Shown here: one piece after another, positions 35,217 to 42,788 of the stretch
How positions within the stretch are numbered: position 1 is the first letter of the stretch
Layout of the letters: the number at the start of each line of letters is the position of its first letter
Assembly (NCBI GenBank): GCA_965224045.1
Contig: CBDCYD010000005.1
Span: 592,976 to 656,975 of the forward strand
From: Tectiglobus sp965224045
GTDB taxonomy: Bacteria > Pseudomonadota > Alphaproteobacteria > Rhizobiales > Hyphomicrobiaceae
Length of the DNA: 64,000 nucleotides
Direction: 5' to 3'
The notes under the pieces: generated by a model
Databases searched by the model: none
What the model was told of the DNA's origin: nothing
What the model saw: the letters and a program-made list of their open reading frames with translations, nothing else
Program-made: the position numbers and the translations under genes

Positions 35217-36206
35217 ATGTTTTTGGGAAGGTTGGCCGCTGCCGGCGTCGCATTAGCGTGCGCTTTGGCGCTCGTCGCATGTGCCAAAATCGAGCTTCCT
35301 AAGCATCTCAAGCCGTTGCCGAAGGACTCCATGATGCTCCTCGGTAAGAAGGGCATGAACCCGTATTCGCCGATCTTCGTCAGGATCTTCAAGGAAGAAT
35401 CGGAACTGGAAGTCTGGAAGCAGCGTAAGGATGGCCGCTTCTATCACTTCAAGACCTATCCGATCTGCACGTGGTCGGGAAAGCTTGGCCCCAAGCACAA
35501 GCAGGGCGACAAGCAGGCGCCTGAAGGCTTTTACACCGTCAACCGCCACCAGATGAACCCGAAGTCGAGCTTCCATCTGGCATTCAATCTGGGCTACCCG
35601 AATTCCTATGACCGCGCCCATGGCCGCACCGGGAACTTCCTGATGGTCCACGGCAAATGCACCTCCGCAGGTTGCTACGCCATGACCGATCCGTTGATGG
35701 AAGAGATCTATGCCCTGGCACGTGAAGCTTTCATCGGCGGCCAGCAGAAGTTCCACGTTCATGCCTTTCCTTTCCGCATGACGGAAGCGAACATGGCCCG
35801 CCACCAGAAGAGCAAGAACTACAGGTTCTGGAAGACGCTCAAGCAGGGCTACGACTATTTCGAGTTGACGCGCATGCCGCCCAAGGTGGCGGTGTGCAAT
35901 CGCCGCTACCATGTCAACGTCGACTGGCGCGGCAGCCGCCCGCATCCCAATGGTGCCTGTCCGCGATTTACCAGGCCTGAGATCCAGCCGTTCTGGCCGG
36001 CCATTGGCGAAGAAGAGCTTGCCTTGCAGCGCATTGCAGTGCCCGGCATCAAGAAGCGCACCCTTGCCGCCAGCAAGCCGCTGGACAAATCGCGCATGTA
36101 CGGCCTGACCAAGGTGCCCGGCCAGTCGGCCCGACCGGCAACCGGGCAGCCGTCTGACCTGATTGGCAAGCTGATCGGCCTCACCCGTCCGCCGCAGAGC
36201 CGCTAG
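35217..36206 (+). CDS. L,D-transpeptidase family lipoprotein (YafK-like), first of a tandem pair
   Basis: A 329-residue envelope enzyme of the YkuD fold, which forms or breaks L,D bonds in peptidoglycan or its lipoprotein links. From this ATG the signal peptide ends in the lipobox L-V-A-C (Cys22). The catalytic motif is V-H-G-K-C-T-S-A-G-C-Y-A-M with H145 and nucleophile C153. It is preceded by the Y-P-I-C-T-W-S-G-K-L-G-P and P-E-G-F-Y-T-V blocks of YafK-type enzymes. An ATG at 35196 is an alternative start. The C-terminal 90 residues are poorly conserved and Pro-rich. A paralogue follows. Confidence 0.9.
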   Translation: MFLGRLAAAGVALACALALVACAKIELPKHLKPLPKDSMMLLGKKGMNPYSPIFVRIFKEESELEVWKQRKDGRFYHFKTYPICTWSGKLGPKHKQGDKQAPEGFYTVNRHQMNPKSSFHLAFNLGYPNSYDRAHGRTGNFLMVHGKCTSAGCYAMTDPLMEEIYALAREAFIGGQQKFHVHAFPFRMTEANMARHQKSKNYRFWKTLKQGYDYFELTRMPPKVAVCNRRYHVNVDWRGSRPHPNGACPRFTRPEIQPFWPAIGEEELALQRIAVPGIKKRTLAASKPLDKSRMYGLTKVPGQSARPATGQPSDLIGKLIGLTRPPQSR

Positions 36207-36273
36207 TCACGGCACTTCCTCGACACGCACCTCACAACGTCACGGCATAGGCACTGGGCTAAGGCAAGGGCAA

Positions 36274-37164
36274 GTGGCGAACCGGGCCAGACGCAAACCG
36301 ACCCGCATGAAGTGGAACCTGCTCGTTGCCGCTGGCACGATTCTCGCCATCGCCATCCTGCTTGTCATGGCCTCCTGGCCACCATTGCAGCACCAGACCA
36401 TCCGCGTCGAGCGCCTCACGCGCGTATCGCTGTGGAAGGCCGGCATCCCGCTCGCCGGCACGCCCGACTTCTCCGATCTTGCAGGCCGCCTTCAGCGTCA
36501 GGGGCTGAAGCTTGGAGCACCGGTCTTCATCCGCATCTTCAAGCGCGAGTTCGAACTCGAGCTGTGGCTACTGCGCGATGGTCGCTTCCACCATTTTGCG
36601 ACCTACCCGATCTGCAAGTGGTCAGGCCGCCTCGGCCCCAAGCTCAGGCAGGGTGACCATCAGTCGCCCGAAGGGTTCTATACCGTCGCAGCCGGTGCCA
36701 TGAACCCCAACAGCCGTTGGCATCGGTCGTTCAATCTCGGCTTTCCAAACGCCTATGACCGACAGCACGGCCGCACCGGGTCCTACCTGATGGTCCATGG
36801 CGGTTGTTCGTCCGTCGGCTGCTATGCCGTCACCGACGCCGCGGTTGACGAGATATGGCGGATCACGAGGGCCGCACACCGCGCCGGCCAGCGCCGCTTC
36901 CACGTCCACGCCTATCCCTTCCGCATGACCGACGCCAATATGCGCATCCACCGAAGCGGCGACTGGCGGCAATTCTGGGCCGACCTCAAGAACGGCTATG
37001 ACGCCTTCGAAACGACACACCTGCCGCCGCGCATCCATGTGTGCCGGCGCCGCTACGTCGTCACCGCCGACAGCCGGCCGTCGTCGCGCGGCGCCCATGC
37101 CATTCAACGCGGCTGCCCGCCACCGCATGTGCGCTTCGCTACCGGGCACGCCAGAGGTGGCTGA
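36274..37164 (+). CDS. L,D-transpeptidase family protein (YafK-like), second of a tandem pair
   Basis: A 296-residue paralogue of the preceding gene, sharing well over half of its residues across the catalytic core. The N-terminus (GTG start) carries basic residues and one membrane helix (about 15-34) with no lipobox, so it is membrane-anchored, not lipidated. The catalytic motif is V-H-G-G-C-S-S-V-G-C-Y-A-V with H175 and C183. The C-terminal extension of the first copy is missing. The copies differ in anchoring, which suggests different sites of action (outer versus inner membrane). An ATG at 36307 is an alternative start. Confidence 0.9.
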   Translation: MANRARRKPTRMKWNLLVAAGTILAIAILLVMASWPPLQHQTIRVERLTRVSLWKAGIPLAGTPDFSDLAGRLQRQGLKLGAPVFIRIFKREFELELWLLRDGRFHHFATYPICKWSGRLGPKLRQGDHQSPEGFYTVAAGAMNPNSRWHRSFNLGFPNAYDRQHGRTGSYLMVHGGCSSVGCYAVTDAAVDEIWRITRAAHRAGQRRFHVHAYPFRMTDANMRIHRSGDWRQFWADLKNGYDAFETTHLPPRIHVCRRRYVVTADSRPSSRGAHAIQRGCPPPHVRFATGHARGG

Positions 37165-37336
37165 GCGGTAGAACGCACACCCTCGAGGTCACCACCATTC
37201 GTTCACCCTTCGCCACCTTGGATTTCGGGTTTCCCGGAATTCCGCGTTAGTATCAAATGGCAGTTGCACTCTTTTCAAGTCAGTTTCGCTCGGCGGCACA
37301 CCACCGGGCAGAGCAGGTGTCGCGGAGACGAACCCC

Positions 37337-38167
37337 ATGAGCAAGAAATCCATCCGCTCGCGTGTGATGGCCGGCGAGCAGGTTCTCGGTGCAATGGTCT
37401 TTGAGTTCTTCACACCGGGAATAGCCCAATGCCTCAAGCTATCGGGTGCCGAATACATCATCTACGACATGGAACACACCGGCCTCGGCTACGAAACGCT
37501 CAAGACCCAGGTTTCCCATTGCCGCGGCATCGGCATAACCCCGATGGTCCGGGTTCCGCGCTCCGACTACCCCTTTCTCGCACGCGCCCTTGACGTCGGC
37601 GCCAAAGGCATCATGGTCCCGATGGTCAACAGCCTCGAAGAGGCCGAAGCGATCGCAGAGGCAACGCGCTATCCGCCCGTCGGCCGACGCGGCGCAGCCT
37701 TCGGATTTCCCCATGACGATTACCGGCCCGGCTCACCGATCGATAAGATCAAGGCGGCCAACGCGGAAAACCTCGTCATTGCGCAGATCGAAACCGAACA
37801 CGGTCTCGACGTCGTCGAAGACATCGCGGCTGTCGACGGTATCGATGTGCTCTGGGTCGGACACTTCGATCTGACCAACTTTCTCGGCATTCCCGGCCAG
37901 TTCGATCATCCGAAATATCTCGACGCGATTGCCCGCGTCGTCGCCGCCGGTCGCAAGCACGGCAAGGGACTGGGCTTCATGCCGACAGATTCCACCTGGG
38001 CCCAAGACTATCACGACCACGGCTTCAACATGCTCGCCTGCGGCACCGACCACGGGCTGTTGATGGCCGGTGCGACGGCCGTTCTCGACAGCGTCCGAGA
38101 CCGCAAACCGGCAAAGAAAACGAAACACAAAGATGCCAAGAAGTCGAAGGGGAGCAAATCGAAATAA
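37337..38167 (+). CDS. HpcH/HpaI aldolase family protein
   Basis: A 276-residue class II (metal-dependent) pyruvate aldolase-like enzyme. The fold is marked by Y-D-M-E-H-T-G-L-G-Y (about 44-53), V-R-V-P-R-S-D-Y, A-K-G-I-M-V-P-M-V-N, the metal-binding Q-I-E-T-E-H-G (Glu) and W-V-G-H-F-D-L-T (Asp). It cleaves or forms 4-hydroxy-2-oxoacids. A short Lys/Ser-rich tail (last 22 residues, K-K-T-K-H-K-D-A-K-K-S-K) is unusual. A 2-hydroxyacid dehydrogenase lies 118 bases downstream and may act on the same oxoacid pool. Confidence 0.9.
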   Translation: MSKKSIRSRVMAGEQVLGAMVFEFFTPGIAQCLKLSGAEYIIYDMEHTGLGYETLKTQVSHCRGIGITPMVRVPRSDYPFLARALDVGAKGIMVPMVNSLEEAEAIAEATRYPPVGRRGAAFGFPHDDYRPGSPIDKIKAANAENLVIAQIETEHGLDVVEDIAAVDGIDVLWVGHFDLTNFLGIPGQFDHPKYLDAIARVVAAGRKHGKGLGFMPTDSTWAQDYHDHGFNMLACGTDHGLLMAGATAVLDSVRDRKPAKKTKHKDAKKSKGSKSK

Positions 38168-38285
38168 CATCGCCTCAGACGGCGTATCATGCCGCCCGCC
38201 GACCCGCGGCTGACCAGTTGTGGCCCTTCTGCAAATCAATTCGCCATCGGCCTGCGACTAAACCTCAACATTTCCCGGCACAACC

Positions 38286-39293
38286 ATGACCTTCAAGATT
38301 GCAAGCACCCGTGACCTGATGACTGCCGACGGCAAGGCCTGCTTTCCCGAGCACGCCTTCGATGTCCTCAAGCAGGAGCCTGCCATCACGTGGGAGTGGC
38401 TGCCGCAAGACATTGCCGAGATCACGCCCGACATCATGGCGCGCTACGACGGCCTGCACGTCAACTTGCCGCTCGTGACTGCCAACTCGGTTGCGGGAAA
38501 CGATTGCCGATGCCGTATCGTCGCACGCAACGGCGTCGGTTATGACACGGTCGACCTGGACGCCATGACCCGGCACGGCGTCATTGTCACCAACACGCCG
38601 ATCGCTGTTCGCCGCCCCGTCGCCGTCGCCACCATGACGCTGCTCTTCGCGCTTGCCGGTCGCCTGTTCGAAAAGGACCGCCTGGTGCGCGCCGGGCGGT
38701 GGAACGATCGCGTCGACTTCATGGGCTACGGCCTCACCTCGCGCACGCTCGGTCTCATTGGCGCTGGCAGTATCGGCCAGGAGATCATGCGCCTGGCGCA
38801 GCCGTTCTTCGGGCGTATCGTCGCGTCGGACCCATTCGTCGAAGCTTCTGCCATCGCGACAGCCGGAGGCGAAAAGCTCGCCTTCGAGGACGTGCTCGCA
38901 CAGTCAGACTTCATCGTCGTCTGCTGTCTCTTGACGGATGAAACCCGTCACCTCATCGATGACGCTGCGTTTGCCCGCATGAAACGTTCCGCTTTTTATC
39001 TGAACGTCGGGCGCGGCCCGATCCACGACGAGGCGGCCCTTGTCCGCGCGCTGCAGGATAACCGCATTGCCGGTGCCGGCCTCGATGTCACCGAGGTTGA
39101 ACCGATCACCGGCGATAGTCCTCTGTTGGCGATGGACAACACGATCATCACACCACATGCGCTATGTTGGACGGACGAATGCTTCGCAGATATCGCTGCA
39201 ACCGCTTTGCAGTCGATCGTCGATGTTGCCCAGGGCCGCCGCCCGAAGCACGTCGTCAATTCCGAAGCTGCCGCCCACCTCGCCGATGCGTGA
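38286..39293 (+). CDS. D-isomer-specific 2-hydroxyacid dehydrogenase
   Basis: A 335-residue NAD(P)-dependent dehydrogenase interconverting 2-oxoacids and D-2-hydroxyacids. The dinucleotide loop is G-L-I-G-A-G-S-I-G-Q-E-I (about 156-167). The catalytic residues are R243 (N-V-G-R-G-P), E272 (T-E-V-E-P) and H291 (T-P-H-A-L-C-W). The substrate loop near residue 82 reads R-N-G-V-G-Y-D-T-V-D. It probably works with the upstream aldolase; substrate unknown. Confidence 0.92.
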   Translation: MTFKIASTRDLMTADGKACFPEHAFDVLKQEPAITWEWLPQDIAEITPDIMARYDGLHVNLPLVTANSVAGNDCRCRIVARNGVGYDTVDLDAMTRHGVIVTNTPIAVRRPVAVATMTLLFALAGRLFEKDRLVRAGRWNDRVDFMGYGLTSRTLGLIGAGSIGQEIMRLAQPFFGRIVASDPFVEASAIATAGGEKLAFEDVLAQSDFIVVCCLLTDETRHLIDDAAFARMKRSAFYLNVGRGPIHDEAALVRALQDNRIAGAGLDVTEVEPITGDSPLLAMDNTIITPHALCWTDECFADIAATALQSIVDVAQGRRPKHVVNSEAAAHLADA

Positions 39294-39353
39294 CCATCCA
39301 GTTGTGCGCCACGCCGATTTGCAGCACATCCAATCGCTGGCCGGATGCGGCCA

Positions 39354-40112
39354 TCACCCCTTGTCGCGCTGGATGAGATTGATCAGGTCGACCGGCAGTG
39401 GAAAGACGATGGTGGAACTCTTTTCACCAGCGATATTGCTGAGCGTCCCGAGATACCTGAGCTGCATCGACTCGGGATGCCGGGCAAGTTTCTCACCTGC
39501 CAGAACGAGTTTCTCGGCGGCCTGTAATTCACCTTCGGCATCGATGATCTTGGCACGCCGCAGCCGCTCGGCCTCGGCCTGTTTGGCGATCGCACGCACC
39601 ATCTGCTCATCAAGATCGATGTGTTTGAGCTCGACATTGGAGACTTTGATGCCCCAGGCGTCGGTCTGCTGATCGAGGATCTGCTGAACGTTGTCATTGA
39701 GCTGCTCGCGTTCGGCCAGCATCTGGTCGAGTTCGTGCTGGCCGACGACGGAACGCAGGGTCGTCTGCGCCAGCTCGCTGGTCGCCTGATTGAAGTCCTC
39801 GACCTGGATCACCGCCTTTTCCGGGTCCACCACCCGGTAGTACACGACGGCATTGACCTTCACCGAAACGTTGTCGCGCGAAATCACGTCCTGCGGCGGC
39901 ACATCGAACACCCGCGTACGCAGGTCGATCCTTTCAACCTGCTGAACGATGGGGATCACCAGCACCAGGCCCGGCCCTTTGACGCTGGTGAACCGCCCGA
40001 GCGTGAACACCACACCGCGCTCGTACTCGCGCAGGATACGAATCGCCGATGCCAGAATGAATGCAACGATCGCAACTGGAATTAGAATCGATATGAGATA
40101 ACTCGGGATCAT
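39354..40112 (-). CDS. SPFH/stomatin family protein (slipin)
   Basis: A 252-residue membrane-associated scaffolding protein. An N-terminal membrane helix (about 5-27) is followed by the SPFH/Band 7 domain (E-R-G-V-V-F-T-L-G-R, then P-P-Q-D-V-I-S-R-D-N-V-S-V-K-V-N-A-V-V-Y-Y-R) and a C-terminal helical region (Q-A-E-A-E-R-L-R-R-A-K-I-I-D-A-E-G-E). It oligomerises at the membrane and is the usual substrate or partner of the NfeD-type protease encoded just upstream, whose stop overlaps this start by 4 bases. Confidence 0.93.
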   Translation of the reverse strand: MIPSYLISILIPVAIVAFILASAIRILREYERGVVFTLGRFTSVKGPGLVLVIPIVQQVERIDLRTRVFDVPPQDVISRDNVSVKVNAVVYYRVVDPEKAVIQVEDFNQATSELAQTTLRSVVGQHELDQMLAEREQLNDNVQQILDQQTDAWGIKVSNVELKHIDLDEQMVRAIAKQAEAERLRRAKIIDAEGELQAAEKLVLAGEKLARHPESMQLRYLGTLSNIAGEKSSTIVFPLPVDLINLIQRDKG

Positions 40113-41467
40113 GCTGCATCCCCTTCTGCAATTCGGTGAACACTTAGCGTCAGCCCGTCACGGGCATCGACACGCACCACATCGCCGGCCGCCAACGCCT
40201 TGTCGGCGACAGCCAACCAGATTTCGCCGTGCACGCGAACCCGGCCGGTTTGCCCCGACCAGCTGACAACCCGCCCTTCGAGCCCGATCATCTGTTCGCT
40301 GCCCGAAACAACCTTGACGTTTCTGGATCGCAACAGATAACCGAGCATGCCGATCAGCAACAGCGCACTGGTTGCAGCAGCCGCAATGACCAGCGGCCGG
40401 TAGATCTCCAGTTCGAAGTCGGCACCTTCCGGATCGAACAGAAATATCGCACCGACAATGAACGCGGCAACACCACCGATGCCCAGAATTCCAAACCCTG
40501 GTGCCAAGCCTTCCGCAACCATGAGGGCAAGCCCGAGCAGCAGAAGCGCAAGTCCGGCATAACTCAACGGCAGTACCGACAACGCAAACAATCCGATGAT
40601 GAGACACACCGCTCCGATGACACCGGGGCCTGTCAACCCAGGACTCCAAAATTCGAAGATGATCCCGTAGACGCCGATCAGCAGCAGGATGAACGCAACG
40701 TTGGGATTGGTGATCGCGGTCAGGAATTTTACCTTCCAGCTCGGCGCGATCGTTTCGACGTTGCCACCCGCCACGGCAAGCTTGACCTCACCCTTCGGCG
40801 TCTTCGTGCTGCGCCCGTCGATCTGTTTCAGGAACCCGCTGAGGTCATCGGCGACGACATCGATCAGTCCTTCTTTGAGCGCTTCGCGCGCCGTCAGCGT
40901 TGCCGCATCCCGCACGAACTTCTCGGCCCACTCCACGCTGCGTCCGCGCAGCTGCGCCAGCGAGCGGATCGAGGCGATTGCATCGTTGAGCACCTTTCGC
41001 TCCATCGCCGACTGACCGGCCGGTTTTTTCTTGTCGCCCTCGCCCTGCGGTTTCGGCGTTGTACCACCCGGCAAGCCCGGCATCGTCATCTGAACCGGCG
41101 TCGCGGCACCAAGATGCGTTCCCGGCGCCATACCGACGAAGTGCGCGGCATAGGCAATGAATGTGCCGGCACTGGCAGCCCGCGCGCCGCTTGGCGCAAC
41201 GAACACGGCAACCGGCACCGGGGATGCAAGGATCTTCTTTATGATCTCCCGGGTTGCAGCCACGAGCCCGCCCGGCGTATCCATCTCGAACACGACCAGC
41301 GCGACCCGCTTTTGCGCGGCATCGCTCAACACGTCATCGATAAACGCGGTCGTACCAACGCCAATCGCACCGTCGATGCGCACGTGATGAACCGTTCGCT
41401 CCTGCGCACCCGCGCCTGTCGCAAAGACCGTCGACACGACCCACAAGACAAGGAAAACAATCCGCAT
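40109..41467 (-). CDS. NfeD family membrane serine protease (ClpP-like, STOPP type)
   Basis: A 452-residue long-form NfeD protein. The signal peptide is followed by a ClpP-class protease domain with the likely nucleophile S99 in R-A-A-S-A-G-T-F and probable base K158 in E-R-K-V-L-N-D-A. It then has five hydrophobic helices (about 230-375) and a soluble C-terminal OB-fold domain (about 395-450: G-L-E-G-R-V-V-S-W, V-H-G-E-I-W-L-A). A GAGGTGG ribosome-binding site sits before this ATG; an upstream ATG at 41512 is less likely. It is coupled to the SPFH gene (ATGA). The pair is thought to act in membrane-protein quality control. Confidence 0.92.
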   Translation of the reverse strand: MRIVFLVLWVVSTVFATGAGAQERTVHHVRIDGAIGVGTTAFIDDVLSDAAQKRVALVVFEMDTPGGLVAATREIIKKILASPVPVAVFVAPSGARAASAGTFIAYAAHFVGMAPGTHLGAATPVQMTMPGLPGGTTPKPQGEGDKKKPAGQSAMERKVLNDAIASIRSLAQLRGRSVEWAEKFVRDAATLTAREALKEGLIDVVADDLSGFLKQIDGRSTKTPKGEVKLAVAGGNVETIAPSWKVKFLTAITNPNVAFILLLIGVYGIIFEFWSPGLTGPGVIGAVCLIIGLFALSVLPLSYAGLALLLLGLALMVAEGLAPGFGILGIGGVAAFIVGAIFLFDPEGADFELEIYRPLVIAAAATSALLLIGMLGYLLRSRNVKVVSGSEQMIGLEGRVVSWSGQTGRVRVHGEIWLAVADKALAAGDVVRVDARDGLTLSVHRIAEGDAA

Positions 41468-41624
41468 TTGAGCCACCTCGGTAAGGGCAGCACCCGCTCC
41501 GTTCTGCACCATAGCACACCGCGTGCCGGAAATTTTGACCGTCTGCGATCGCGTGGCACCGGCTTGTGCAATAAAGGCTGTCTGCGCAGAACGACGACTT
41601 CGACTGGACGGCCCCCGGCAGACT

Positions 41625-41705
41625 GCTAGTGTAATGCACCTTACGTTTGGTCCCCGCGTGCGGTTAGTCTCTCAACCAAACGTCAGGTGCAAAAGCTACA
41701 CTAGC
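41625..41705 (+). repeat. Palindromic repeat element, copy A
   Basis: An 81-bp element bounded by GCTAGTGTA (left) and its reverse complement (right, ending 41704-41705). Inside it are GCACC-T-TACGTTTGG and CCAAACGT-CAGGTGC, an imperfect inverted repeat. A second copy lies in reverse orientation at 48676-48755; I count 68 of 80 matching bases without gaps. The two copies in one window, both intergenic, mark a dispersed MITE-like or REP-like family. No transposase is nearby. Confidence 0.85.
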
Positions 41706-41720
41706 AACATAGGCTTGCTC

Positions 41721-41791
41721 GTGTTCCTTAGGGTTCTGACATTTGCTCTCGACATCGCCGCACCGGGTAACAAATGTCAGAATCGGAACAC
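41721..41791. repeat. Second palindromic element, unrelated to copy A
   Basis: GTGTTCC at 41721-41727 pairs with GGAACAC at 41785-41791; further in, TTCTGACATTTG (41734-41745) pairs with CAAATGTCAGAA (41771-41782). The arms of about 20 bases differ by a small indel and enclose a 25-base centre. It ends 36 bases before the selenoprotein gene, so it may shape that gene's leader or mark a separate small mobile repeat. Confidence 0.7.
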
Positions 41792-41826
41792 CAGGATAAC
41801 CCGCGCAAACCATCCGGATACCTGCC

Positions 41827-42702
41827 GTGAATCATACCCAGCACTTGAGCGACGCCCCAGTTCAATACATGGAGCGCACGCGTCAATATTACCGCGCCCT
41901 CGGCTACGAAACCGACTACGTCTGGGCAACCAACGACGATGTACCGTTCACACGTTTGAGCAAGCCTCTTGAAAATGCACGCATCGCGCTCGTCACGACG
42001 GCACTGCCGCCACACCTGGCCGATGCCCGCGCACGCGGCGACAAGCAGGTCTGGTCATTGCCTGCCGCGCAGGCCCCGGCCGAGTTCGCCACCGGGCACG
42101 TCGCCTGGGACAAGGAATCGACTCATACCCGCGACCGTGAGGCCTTCCTTCCCATTGACGTCACAAACGACCTTGCAAGCGACGGACTGATCGCGGGCCT
42201 GACAGTCAACGTTCACGGTGTCCCGACGGTATACAGCCAGAACCAGACAATCGAGAGAGATGCCCCGGCGGTTTGGCGCCGCATCAACGAGGACGGCGCA
42301 GACGCCGTGCTCCTTGCACCCTTATGACCCGTCTGCCACCAAACCGTGAGTTTGGTTGCAAGGCATATCGAAGACCAAGGCACGCCCACGGTCATCGTCG
42401 GCTCCGCGATCGACATCGTCGAGCACTGCGGTGTTCCACGTTACGTGTTCACCGATTTTCCGCTTGGCAACCCATGCGGACCGCCATGGCAACGCGAAAC
42501 GCAGCGGGCGATCGTCTCCAGCGCACTCGCTCTGCTCGCGTCTGCAACCGCACCGCGCACCACCATCAAAGCACCGTTCCGATGGTTGGACCGGGCCGAC
42601 TGGCGCGCACGCTATGGCCGCGTCTCGGACGACAATCGCGACGAACTCCGCCGCCTGGGCGAGGAGCGCCGCCGCAATCAGGCGGCGGCAAAACTGCGCT
42701 AA
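41827..42702 (+). CDS. GrdB-like selenoprotein (glycine/sarcosine/betaine reductase component B family), read through an in-frame TGA as selenocysteine
   Basis: One 292-codon frame interrupted only by TGA at 42325-42327 (codon 167). The first part has S-K-P-L-E-N-A-R-I-A-L-V-T-T-A, F-L-P-I-D-V and D-G-L-I-A-G-L-T. The part after the TGA continues in the same frame with P-V-C-H-Q-T-V-S-L-V-A-R-H, I-V-E-H-C-G-V-P-R and F-T-D-F-P-L-G-N-P-C-G. Relatives have C-P-V-C at the TGA site, so the motif becomes U167-P-V-C170, a redox pair like that of clostridial GrdB. A SECIS-like hairpin follows. It is much shorter than clostridial GrdB and has no GrdA/C/D neighbours. The GTG start is uncertain (ATG at 41869 possible). 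First gene of a run with a flavin oxidoreductase and GGT. Confidence 0.82.
42334..42360 (+). promoter_or_regulatory. Bacterial SECIS-like stem-loop in the GrdB-like gene
   Basis: TGC-C-ACCAAAC (42334-42344) pairs with GTTTGGT-T-GCA (42350-42360): ten base pairs with one C-T mismatch around a five-base loop CGTGA. There are 17 bases between the TGA and the loop, inside the 16-37 range used for bacterial SECIS, and the loop has G at its second position followed by U. The codons forming the right arm (GTG AGT TTG GTT) are ones this GC-rich gene otherwise avoids, as expected if RNA shape constrains them. Confidence 0.82.
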
Positions 42703-42788
42703 CCGATTGATGGCGCAGCGGCGTGTTGGCGGAGACACACGAATGAGGCACCCTCCCGGGTGGCCGCGAATGTAATGGAAGGTAGACC

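Noticed and set aside
40229..41629. A long plus-strand frame opposite the NfeD gene
   Set aside because: Antisense to a clear NfeD family gene; rich in Arg, Gln and His, as mirrored frames in GC-rich DNA usually are.
42325..42345. Treating the GrdB-like locus as a pseudogene or two separate genes
   Set aside because: The frame does not shift, homology is intact on both sides, the TGA replaces a Cys codon of a CxxC motif, and a SECIS-like hairpin follows. A second start at the GTG 42346 would lie inside the hairpin loop and leave a protein lacking half the fold.
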